From positions 1,426,001 to 1,490,000 of the forward strand of contig OY783216.1 in the NCBI GenBank assembly GCA_963678705.1: 64,000 nt of DNA, read 5' to 3'. The notes below the pieces were generated by a model. That model was given only the letters and a program-made list of their open reading frames with translations, was not told the DNA's origin and searched no databases. This DNA comes from Panorpa germanica (lineage: Eukaryota; Arthropoda; Insecta; Mecoptera; Panorpidae). Positions within the stretch are counted from its first letter, which is position 1. Each line of letters opens with the position of its first letter. The translations under genes and the position numbers were made by a program. Shown piece by piece: positions 25,263 to 37,500 of the stretch.

Positions 25263-26605
25263 AATTATTTGAGCACTTATGTATATGTATGTAAAATTGT
25301 ATCCCTTATCTTATTCAATACTGAAATAATTAAAAAAATACAACCAACAAAAGTTGTAATGCTAATACACTTTTCGAATATCGTTGTAATGCATACAACT
25401 CAAAACATAGTATTCGGAATGTCTCAGTAATGAACTGGACGATCGATATGTACTACTGTCCTTGAAAAGTCAACCTTTTAACGCTATTCCACTTATAATT
25501 CCTCAATTTTTTTCTTATCATATCTTTAAAGTTTCATAAAATATATAATAGTTTCACAAAGTTTTTAAAAACTTTTCTAAACTTAACCTTTGCCTTGTTT
25601 ATTCACGTACGAGTTTATATATAATTCAAATCAGACTTTTGAAGTTGTCAACGAATGACAATGTGGAACAAAGAGTCACCTGAAGTTTGTCTCTCAGCTG
25701 CCGGTAGTAGAATGTGCAGCATACCAGAAGCAACAGATAACTTTGTATTAATTCCTTTGTCTCTTCATTGTTCTTGACTCACTCTATGACATACTTTATT
25801 CACGACTGTCTAAATTCAAGGAAACAGTTTCCTTCTTGCAGCATGGCCTCAATACATGATACAGAACTTGTAGAAGAGTTCTATTTTGAATACTAAATGA
25901 TGTGATGTCTTTTGGCGTTTACGTTTCTTGATTTATTACCATAGCCCTTAACGAAAGAGAGGTATAACCTTCTTAAAAATTATTTGTATGTGTAAGCAAT
26001 TATTTCTTATTTAAATAATAACGCTTTAGTGAGTAGTAGAGCCTCTGTAACATATCAACTACTGCTGCCACCTATTTATTGTTAGTTTAAAGAGATATAT
26101 GTGTAGTATGTAAAGAAAAGACACTTACATTATATGAGGGCCGGTAATTCTAAGTTTTGGATATGTTTTAAAGGTAAAGTTTTTAATGAAAACTAAACAG
26201 GCATTATGAACGAAGCAAAAATATAAAGGACTCTAGTTCTTATTTAGATTCCCAGTCTTGCCCTTTGACCTGTATCATTATTGTATCTGTACACTTGTAG
26301 ATTACTCAAAAATAAATTTATATTCCATTCGTCTGCAAGAAACCTAAGAAATGTACCGTCTAAATAATTCATCACTTTGTGGAAAAAGCTTTGCATTGAT
26401 TTTCACATTGCTGTAGCAGTTCTATAGATGCGCTCTGTTTCCGTGGGATCAGAAATGGAAAAAGGAAGTTGAAATGTTTCTATATCGATATGAGTCGATA
26501 TTCTTTATTATTATAAACTCAGTGTCTTGTACAAAATTGTTTAATTTATAATAATAATTTAATATAGATATTACGTAGCAGCGATATTTATAATCTAAAC
26601 TTTCT
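25263..26605. other. Gene-free stretch
   Basis: AT-rich. No gene, RNA or complete repeat recognised. Confidence 0.3.
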
Positions 26606-27110
26606 TAAGTTTAAGTCTCATTCCCACTCACTGTTTTGATATTTAATTTACTGTTTTTATTTAATATTGTAATCTAAATTTAAGGTTTTCGTTTAAGCAT
26701 TCCTTTTCACATTTGTATTTTAATTTAAGTTTAGTTAATTTAGTTAGTGCGTATGCATCGTTAGTAATATAAATTTTGACAGTTTTGACAGACAATTAGT
26801 AATAGAAATTGTTTTTATTTCTTTATTTTTGACAAACTGACATTAAACTTCTTTTAAATATAAATTCTACTGCATTTTGACAGATTGTCACATTTTGGAG
26901 GTTATAATATAATATAGTTTTTCTTAATTTAATATTTTTAATTTAAAACATTGGATCTTGTAAGGTTCTAAAAAAACTAAGAAAACTTAAAAAATAAATT
27001 AAATTAAAAATGGTACTGTGAATGACTACGCGTATTGCCATATGCTAAACAATTTAATTTAAATACAAAATTAAATTAAAGCAGTGAGTGAGAATGATAT
27101 TTTAAACTTT
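26606..27110. mobile_element. MITE with about 40-bp inverted ends
   Basis: The left arm AAGTTTAAG...CACTCACTG...AATTT is matched in inverted orientation at 27060-27110 (CAGTGAGTGAGAATGATA). Internally it holds repeated 'ttgacag' motifs, including 'gcattttgacagattgtcac', which recurs at 31265-31283, showing a related copy there. It is non-coding, about 505 bp. Confidence 0.5.
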
Positions 27111-28371
27111 GGCTTATTCAGCCATCTTGTGAAAAATTTAAAATATAAATGTTACTTCCTATAAATATATATTTCTTGCTAAGTGTTTATAAATATCAAC
27201 AATTCTAACATTTATTTTTCTTTGTTTCATGTCTTTCTCTTCTGGATCTTCCTTTGATGTCTCTTTGTTGCATCGTGAAGAGCACAACTCGAGTAAGTAT
27301 ATATTTATTATACCTTTAACTGTCATCTTATCTAACTTTGTGACATCACAGTGTCTTCATCATTTGAGTATTTCTTACATCACAGTGCATTATTTTCACG
27401 CTGTTCTTTTTCGCAGTGCCTTAGTCTAAGAAAAAGGTGTTTAAAGCATTTTTTCGATTAATATATTTTTGCAGTGTACCCTTTATATTTCTAATCAATT
27501 ACCATCTCTGTTAAACAACAGAATGCACAACTTACACTATGAGTACGTACGTCAAATATATTTACAGCTGTCTCGAGTAACAAGTTTTAATATTATAAAA
27601 GTGGTAAACAATGTGAATGAAATTTTAAGAAATGAAATTTTTAGTAGCTCTACAGACGGTGATCTAGAATTCGAAAGTTTAAGGTATTTTGAGGATTGTT
27701 TTTTTATAATAAAATTAATGAAACTTTTTAGGCTCACTTATTCTACATACAAAAAAATCTTTTTTGAAATTTAAAAATATTGTTAAATATGTTAAAAATG
27801 GCGCAAATGAAGTAGACCCTGTCAAAAAATTGGACCTGGACGGTGTTTCCAATTTTGGCTCTTCTATTTATCTGAGAAATAAAAACCAAGAAAATTATTA
27901 ACTGATATGAGTACAGTTATTTTCGGAACTAGAGTGAAAAAGATACGAAATTATTGAAATAAAAAAATGATTTTAGTTTCAACGATAGTTATTGATGTTG
28001 TGAATAACATATTAAAATTTCAGACAATTCGGTTGAATTGTTTTTCTTTTTTTCTACAACACCATGCCGAAAAAAGTAGTTTTGAAGTAAATAAGCTTAA
28101 AGTTTTAAGTATGCTATGGCTATATGGCTATTGATATATGCTGAAACGACTAGAAAGGAAACTATTGACAATATCTTTACAAAAATTGAATAGTATATTC
28201 TTAAAAGATTATACTTTCAAAATATCAAAAAAAACAAAAATCGATTTTATGAAAATTCTAGACCACTGTCCCCCCTTTAGGAAAATAACGAACAGCCAAT
28301 TAGACAATAATTTGCGTATAACACAATAACCATATTAAACATTAAACTAAATAATGATTGAATTGTTTCAG
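27111..28371. other. Sequence upstream of the first Syt7 exon seen
   Basis: Probably intron of Syt7, because the exon at 28372 starts at a splice acceptor. It contains one end of the 20481-type MITE (27420-27476). A 101-codon frame at 27469-27774 follows 'tttttgcag' but shows no Syt7 similarity and is not called. Confidence 0.35.
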
Positions 28372-28534
28372 AACCACTGGTGTAAATCCACCCGCTAAAT
28401 CCCCGGGCGGAAGTAGCGGTGGCGCCGGATCTGGAATTCCTGGGGCTGCTGGTGGAGGAGCACAAGGCGGTGAACGTACTCCACCAGCACCTCAAAATAA
28501 ACAATTGCAAAATGTCAAGGGAGACCACCCTTCG
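28372..28534 (+). CDS. Syt7: Syt7 exon: Gly/Pro-rich linker
   Basis: Acceptor tttcag before 28372, donor gtgagc after 28534. The exon opens with the last base of a split codon and ends in phase 0, as the next exon requires. It encodes about 54 residues rich in Gly, Ser, Pro and Ala ([25 protein letters not shown]). Linkers of this kind join the membrane segment to C2A in synaptotagmins. It is markedly GC-richer than its surroundings. Assignment to Syt7 rests on phase, strand and composition, less firmly than for the C2 exons. Confidence 0.75.
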
Positions 28535-31500
28535 GTGAGCCTTACAGATATTATGTTTATTTTACTGTCAATACATCAATATTTTCTATAAAACCAACCA
28601 ACTTCTATTTGGTGAACTAACTATATGTCTATATATGTAAATACACTTTGGCTTTTAATATCGTGTGTTCAGATGGTTTGTTCTGTTTCTATTTGCTGTG
28701 TATTGATATAGATTCGTTGAATGGGCTTGTGACCCATTGGCTATTAGGGTCTCAAATTTCCAATTACGTTTCAATAACTCGCTATATTTTAGGGGATAAT
28801 TACAATTAAAATAGTTTGCCAATTTTTTGCCATAATTATTAAAGGCATCCAACGTTAGATAGAAAGAGATAGCATACTTAACCCTTATCCCTTAATAGTG
28901 CGACATGTTACGTCATAGATATGGCCGACATCTGTACCGCTAAAACTGCAATTCAAATGTTTAATTACTATATCTCCGTCAACATTTAGATATATAATAA
29001 AATAAACACGCCAATACACATTTATTAACATCTATTCCAATTAGCAATTGAAAAATCAGTCCTTAGAAATTAAGTTCACAATCGCCCTATTGTAACATTT
29101 AAGTAAAGAAGCATTATAAATTACCACTTGGCAAAAAAACAACAATAGCAAATTGCTTTGAAATGATATGGCCCCCTCAAAGAATACTGGATTAGGAGCT
29201 TTGTAAATACTTAAGAAATATTTACGGGGTTAGATACAGTAATTAGGTCCAAAAAAAGCGATTTTTTAAGAATTTTTCCTGAGAAGATCTTTAAATTTAT
29301 CAATGTAAAATTTTGTACACATATTATGGTAACTTTTAACTGTATTTTAACATTTTTATATTTGTAAAAATAATAATCTTAAAAGCTGCTATAGCTGATC
29401 TCAAGGAGTTCCTCTCAAAAAAGAAATCTTGCGGTGACCACGATATTTCTATACTGAATCATCTAAAATGAAAAACCCAAACGGATTTCGTTAAAGTAAT
29501 GTAAAATCTAGTAATTAATCGAAGGAATAAACAAAATTTTTTTTTTTTTGAGACTATAATTTTGGCCTTAAATTGTTTATAAAAGAAAATAATTATCGGT
29601 TTATCAGAAAAAACCTTCGAATAATTACTAAAAAATATACTTAAGAAACTTGTGTTAAAATTTGAGACTGATCGGTTCAGCCGTTTCCGAGAAATCTTGG
29701 TCACTGATTTTAAAAACACAGTTTTCAGAAATATGCATTTAAAATTTCAAAAGCACTATACATAGAGTGTGTTTACTTAAACATGTGTACATTACGAAAT
29801 TAAAATAAATAAAAAATAAATAAATAAAAAAAAGTTCAAGTTCAAGTTTAGACAATGGTGTAGCCACATATATAAGGCCACGACACCACAAGAACTGCCA
29901 AGGTCATCAGTGATAGGACTCAGCATCGGAAATAGCCCAAGATTAAATAAATAAAATTTAAATAATATATATGTTGTGTGAAAATATAATAAAGTTCATC
30001 AATCTCACATCTGTGGCAACAACAATCTATATTAAATTTAATATAGAAACAGAGCAAATCGTGTGTGACCGTACCGATATTTAAAACCACCACCTACCCA
30101 CCACACTTATCTCTGTCTCTCTCTCTGTTTGACCTCTGACACACTCTAATGTACTTTTCTATGCTAACGTTTATGTGTGCATGTCCTGTGTCTGTGTCGG
30201 AGTTCGATTGCAGTCGATCTCTTTATCAATGAAATTGGCAAAATTTCATTCAGGTGAGCATGATTGTTCTCTTTTTAGTTATGTTGTAATTTAGCGGTAG
30301 TCTATAGTGTAAAACAGTAGTCTAATGTAAATAACACTTGCATGAATGTTACGTTACATACATGTTACAATAACATAAAAAACAAGTAACACAGCACTCA
30401 ATTAGTTCATAGAATGACTTATAGATGGCACCACTATTGACAAATCAAAACCTTCAAACTATATAAGTCAAATATAAATACTTTTCTCATTAAAAAGCAA
30501 TGCTTTATCAACACATGAAATTCAGATTTTTCCATTGTTTTGAAAATTACAAAAATTACGTCACTAAAATCACTGTAATTCTTAAAGTAATGATCGGAAT
30601 GTCATGAAATTTTAATACATATCGTTTGAAAGTTGGTTCTATCTAAAAATCATATGGCTTTGTTAATAATGGCGCCATTTATATGTCATACTACGAACTT
30701 ATAGGGTGCATTCCACTAAGCCTTCACAACAATCACACTCACGACCGCAGTTTTTCCATGAGATTCACGCTCAAGTGGAATTGATCATGATATGGAGCGT
30801 TTTGAATGGTTTTGAGCGTTGAAAAAAAAAGGGTTGGGATAATTGATTATCAAGACAAACAAAATAAATATTAAATATCTTTTGCGTTATGTTTAAACAT
30901 TGCGCCGAAATGCTCAACAACGACCACTATGTTCAAATGGGTCGTAATGAGCTTGGCGTGAGTGAAATTAATGACGTCATTAACGACGTTTTCGAATATT
31001 TTGGACGTTGTGAATACTCAGTGGAACGCACCCATTGAGTATTGTGATAAGTAAACGTAGCATTTACGTAGCAGATAGATTTAGAAGTAAATGCTACATA
31101 AATATCTACGCTACTACTCTTCATTTTTTATCCTTTCACAGTGTCTGCTATCAGTACTGGTTTACTTTGGTTTTTAAATTCGAGGTTATACAACAGTAAA
31201 TTGGGTTTACTTTTTTGTTTTTGACACACTGAAATTAAATTTCTTTTAAAAATAAACCTTACTGCATTTTGACAGATTGTCACGAATTTGAGGTTATGAA
31301 ATAAACCTATAAAAACACCAACAAACATTTATATGTAGGTTGTAAACTGAATTACTATTTTAGTAGTTATAATTTGCCCTTGCAAGATTCTAAAACGACA
31401 CCTAAAACTAAAATCAAATTTTAAATTAATCCGACTTGATCGATAGGGTATGGCATGTGGCAAGATACAAAGTCTAAAAGTTCATTTTGAGCGAAGGATT

Positions 31501-34500
31501 GAAATTAATTCACTGTGGAATAAGTTATGAAAGTACAAAGAATGGACTGTGGTCTTAGGAAGTTATTCAAATTATTATTAAAAAAAGAATTAAATCAAAA
31601 CTGGGAATGATTACACATATGCTATATAATTTATGCTAAGCAATGACTTTAAATTATACTTTCATATCTCTGTAACTAAAACAAAAACTTTGAAACATTA
31701 AAACATTTCATATCTTTTAATGTTTCAACTGGGAGATATTAAGTTTTGTAATCAGAATTTTAGAAATGTAGTTCAATGAATAAAGCTACTCACACCAAAA
31801 TAAGTACAAAAATACTTGCAATTCTATAAAAACACATTCTTTTGAAAGTTGAATTTCTGTTTTCTATGAATGTATTATAAGTAGTACTCCTTTGTATTCA
31901 GTATCTTTCTATTTGAAAATATATTTACTTTTGTCAGTTCTTTTATATCTGTAGAATTATTACTGGCTGGGTTGGTCTAAGAAAAGGCCACAAGAACCAC
32001 TGCAGTTCACCGAGAACGTTGCATTTGAAATTTAAATAATTTAGAAACAATCTCTGTGCAAGTCGAAATATATTCGTATAAACATAACCTAACATGGAAT
32101 GCAGAAACTGTGCAAAATCCGTTATCTTTTATTTCTTTTTTTATTTATATTATTGAAGGTAGTTTACTAGGAAAATCACTTTTCTACAGAATTTGTTAAA
32201 ATGTAAATATGATATTATGTATATATGAATTATGAAATGTGAAATGATATTTGTATGTGTCCTTAATTTAATTAGTTTACTTAAGGGGTTACATGGGTTT
32301 CGTGTCTTCAAAATTTTTTTTTTTTTTTTGGCTTATTAATTTCTACAACATCTCAAAAATATTATACTAAATTTTCAAGTCGATCCGAATAATAGTTTCG
32401 GAGATACAGCCTTTGGAAGGTGTGCGCTCCAAGTCAGTTTTATTGTTACTCAAAAGTTTAAACGCGTTTTTCTGGGAACCGTGTTTTCAAAGTCGGTTGT
32501 CAATTTTTCTCGAAAACTACTCAACCGATCTTGATGAAATTTTACACAGGTGTTTGAGATACAATTTACTCGTGCTTAACAGAAGGATTTTTTTTGTTTT
32601 CAATTGCAACTATTTTAAAAAAAAACAAAATGTCAAGCAAATTTACCGAAATTTTCATTTTTTTGGAAAAATGTCTGCCAAAATTCCAATTTTTACTTTT
32701 TTTTTCTTTCCTTCTGTTAAGCACGAGTTTATGGTCTTACCTAAAACACTTATTTTTGTTTTTTCACTTTAGATAATCCTGTCAGGAGTTATGCTGACAA
32801 CGCGGACGCACCTTTTTTTCGAGGCGTCACCGGAAATGACGTCACAATAGAGGAGTTCTAATTTTTTTTTTTTGAAAATTTCATAAATTATTCTTTAAAT
32901 ATGTATCTATAAGACAGAAAAAAGTTTGAATTAAATAAATAATTTTTTACATAGAAAAAAAAATATTGAAAATAGGCCTTTTTTTACCCGACGAAACCCA
33001 TGTAACCCCTTAAAATGTTTTAACCAGTTGCGGAGCGAGAAATTATTAATTAAATTGCAAAAGATCTACAAAGTATGTTTCAAAAAATAGATGTCAATGC
33101 TCCTATAACTTAAAAAAAACTGATATATTGAAGAAAAATGAATTAGGAAAATTTTGACTGTATTGGGAGGTTTAGAATTGATATTTTTTAATACAGTAGG
33201 TAATAGGGATGTAAAGAATGTTCGATTTCCTACATTCGCCAATGCGAATGCGAATATCAACTTTTTAAATATGGCGCCAAATCTTTGCATATGGCATCTA
33301 AACTTTTATTCCTGAAGTTTAATATTCCTTTCCTCTAATTTAATTACTAAATGCTTTACTTAGTAAGATAATATAAATCCTATCATTTGTGCTCTCAGTA
33401 AAGATATCATTTAAATTAGTTTATGTAATTGTTATTTTATATTGCAAGTTCAAGTAGTAAATACAATAACAATATTGTAAACCGAATCAATTGCATTGTT
33501 ATTTCAAATGTTTTCACTTTTCGTTGCCAAATACATTACATTTTGAAGGCACTTTGCCATCATATTGAAGATGCATATTATTTTTTTGTCATAAAAGAAT
33601 TCATTTACATTTCAATTTCTCACAGTCGTTTATATTAAATGTCTATTTTATCGGCTACAAATGGCGAAATTACTCCACCTGTCGGAATACAAATGAAGAC
33701 AAAGTTGATGCGAACTATAATTGAAGTGCAATAGTGATAGAAAGGTCACAAAACAGGACACTTCACAAAATTGGTTACTAGGTTATTGCGATTGCGAATG
33801 CGAATATTAAAAAAGACGCGAATATTCGTTATCCCTAGTAGGTATATCGTCTTGGTTGTCATCTTGGCATGCGTTGCCATATTTCTTAACAATGTGATTC
33901 TATTTAGTGTATTGTATATGTATAGTTGAAATTACGAGAGTTCGGCGGTCACTCATGCTTAAAACAAGTTGTGTCGTATAAATCTACAATACAATGAGAC
34001 AACACTGTTTGGATCAACACGGAACGAATAAGATAAGGTTCACCATCGTATCGTAGATTTATACGGCTCTTATAACCTCTGCCGAACTCTCGTAATTTGA
34101 ACTATATATCAAGGTTTACATATACTAAATAATAAAATCACTATCCTATATGGAAGTATACATAACGGGTGTATTTAATTATTATTTTATAGTAATGTTT
34201 TTGCCATTAGCCACTACATTCTTCCGCCTGAAATTATTTAATTACATATCATTGTGATTAATTATATTTTATTTGAGATTCCCATTCTTTCTACCCATTC
34301 TCACTTCTTCCAAAAGATAAAATAAAAATAAAAACCAAACAGATAAATTTAAATCCCTCTTCTTGCTACTCTCCCTCCTGTTTTTACTTTGCCACCTTCT
34401 CTTTCCTCGCTCCTTCTCTCTATCTTCCCTTTAATAACTACACAATCTTCTTTTCACTTTTTTTCTTTTCTCAAACGAATACTTAATGTGCTCCAGCGTT

Positions 34501-37500
34501 TCTATCTCTCTTCCGTACACTTTGCACATCCTTTTCTCTCTATTTTCTCAGTATCTGCTGCCTTTCTCTTCGTTTCCTAATCTAAATCTTGTGATTCATT
34601 TTATGTTTCTTGCCTTTTTTCGTTCTCTTTCTCGTATACGTAACGGTTGTACTTAACATCCGATTACACTTTTTCATACGATTCTCCGTAAACAATTTGG
34701 TGAAGTGCCCTATTTAGTGACGTTTCTCTCACTATTTCACTTCAATTATAGTTCGCATCAACTTTATCTTCATTTGTACTTCGACAGGTGGAGTAATTTC
34801 GCCATTTGTAGCCGATAAAGTAGACATTTTATATAAAAAATGTGAGAAACTGAACTATAAATGAACTCTTTTATGACAAAAAAATCATGACGCATCTTCA
34901 ATATGATGTCAAAGTGACTCCAAAATGTTTATTAGCTTGCCACTAGTGAAATAACATAAATAATTTACAAGCAGTCTACGTGCAACTCGAAATGTGTAAA
35001 ACATAACTTGTAAAATAAAATCATCTGCAGTTATCTTTTATGTTTGTAATAGATCTATCAATATAATTCAATAAACACACTAAACAGTATTATAGTCCAA
35101 TGTAATTCAATAACTTATATTCTTGGCACACGATACGGGCTAAGCAACAAGTAAATAAATTGTTGAAGAATTGGCAGACCGCCAATATGATAAGTAAATC
35201 CCAGTCAACAGTTGGTGGATAAGGAAGTAATAACAGTCTGCCACAGTTCTCACAGCTACTGCAATAACCAACGCCGCAACACTTATTACGAGTTAGAATT
35301 GTTGCATAAGTAGTAGGGGTTACATTACTTTTGTGTTAATGGTATAATATCTGGAACGAACAAGGTTTATCCATTTTATATTTCCTATTATAATAGTAAA
35401 GAAATGTTTATTTTGTCACAGAAACAGAATGATATAAAGCTGCACAACCACATATTAATTCTATTTAATAAACACATTATAGCTTCTGCATATTTTTTTA
35501 TTAGATTATACCTATATATATATATATATGTGGGAATAATCAAATATTTCTCTTTCAGATGGCATTTTTGCAGAACCGCAGCGTCTCTCTGGTCGATATG
35601 TACATCGACAATTCAGAACCTTCAGAAAATGTTGGACAAATTCATTTCTCACTTGAATACGACTTCCAAAACACAACTCTCGTTCTTAGAATTATTCAGG
35701 TGAGTCAGAAACGTTAAAAGAACTTAGATAGAGTTGCTTTGATATTATGATAATATATATTTTGTATTTATGCTGTTTTTTAATATTATTTCAGGGTAAA
35801 GAACTGCCGGCTAAAGATTTATCCGGCACATCAGACCCTTACGTCCGCGTCACACTGTTACCGGATAAAAAGCATCGCTTGGAAACAAAAATCAAACGTC
35901 GGACGTTAAATCCCCGCTGGAACGAGACTTTCTACTTCGAGGGATTCCCCATTCAGAAACTACAGTCTCGGGTAAAAGATATTTTATAAACACTAAATAA
36001 ACAATAAAATGGTCTGCACTGGATCATTACACCATTTTGATATATATCACATAACATGTGGTGAAAGAAAATCAACGCCGTAAAATCCTTTAAGCCTGCC
36101 GCACACTGTAAGCGTATATAAGCGAATTTTACCGGACATATACGCGCTACTACGCTTTGCCTATTCGAACCCTGTAAATGTAATGAACTCACGCACACTG
36201 CAAACGCATTTCAGCGAATTTTAACCAAGCGTATACATGTGACAATGCTAAACCTATCCCTATCTTGTAAATGCAATCATCTGGCTCTGACTGGAAGAGA
36301 ACAGTGGTGTATCAATAAAAATAATGTTAGGGCAAAACAACTCCAATATACACCCTACAGTACACAAGTTTGACTTGCTTGACTGACTTTGATTAATATT
36401 GCTATATTTTCTAGTTAAATTTTATAACCTTTATTTATGACAAACCCTTACAAATGTTACCAGTCATATAAAAATTGGAATTTAACTAGAAAATATAGCA
36501 ATATTCATTTTTAAAACTTATTTTTGCGGTTCCAACTCATTAAAAGTCAGTGGACGAAAGCTTAAAATGTAGATACGTTATTCATCTAACTAATTGCTGC
36601 TTTAGATTTTGATTTGATTTTATAGTTACTTACGTAAAACGATTTAAACACAAAAAAACATGTTTTTATTGATAATATTTAACCTGCTGTATAATATCGC
36701 CATCTATATTTCGCGAATCAAAAATGGCCAAGTATTGCTTCACCTTAAGTGATTTATACCACTTTCTTTACACTTTTATATTATACTAGCTCATTCAACA
36801 GACGTTGTCCTGTCCAAATTTCAATATATTTATTCACAATTCCACTGAATCAATTTTTCTTCATTATTAGCTTGATTCACAATTTGACAATTCACATAGT
36901 TTCAAAAATCGCATAAAAATAGTTCTGTCAGTATTTATAGAATTTTCCAATTTTCCAAATTTTTTCCCCCTAAAAACCTTACACAGACTATTTCGAACAT
37001 TTAAGAAAAACTGGCCGTTCTTAAGGGATGCGCTTATCAACGAAACACATTTAATTTTTATTTATACAGATTTACTTTTCATTTATGTTCCGTTATATTT
37101 TTTTATATTCTTGTTTGTCCTTTATCTTTACTATATTTACTATGGTACATTCCAATGCTGCGTAATGTCATTGCTGACATTCCGTTAAGCTTTATCAGCA
37201 AGACAATAAATACGCGGCGCGATCCAACATTTTATTACAAGAATAATTTATTTTTAATGACTGCACTAACTTCTTCTTAAGGATAATATAAAGTGGACAA
37301 AATTGTACAGCAACTAGGAGTCTATCAAGCAACCAGCAGACCTTATAAATATTAAATTTGATTCTATCTTTTAAGGTACTACATCTCCATGTCTTTGACT
37401 ACGATAGATTTTCTCGAGATGACTCAATTGGTGAGGTCTTTCTTCCATTATGCCAGGTAATAAGTTTAAACCATACACAAGTAAATGAATCCGTTTACAA

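Larger units (their letters stand above)
28535..35558 (+). other. Syt7 intron, 7.0 kb, loaded with repeats
   Basis: It lies between donor gtgagc and acceptor tttcag. It holds at least eight repeat insertions (listed separately) and no supported coding sequence. The stretch 29240-29720 and the TAAA/GTTCAA short repeats at 29800-29855 are unassigned. Confidence 0.7.

Noticed and set aside
27469-27774. 101-codon frame after a tttttgcag acceptor as an upstream Syt7 exon
   Set aside because: The 'acceptor' is the terminus of a MITE family (cagtg end), and the protein has no synaptotagmin-like membrane or linker features.
28277-28528. Minus-strand 83-codon frame
   Set aside because: It is antisense to the GC-rich Syt7 linker exon, whose splice sites and phases fit the plus strand.
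32413-32772. 119-codon open frame
   Set aside because: It lies wholly inside a TTAA-flanked MITE and is a low-complexity Phe/Lys-rich sequence from poly-A/T runs.
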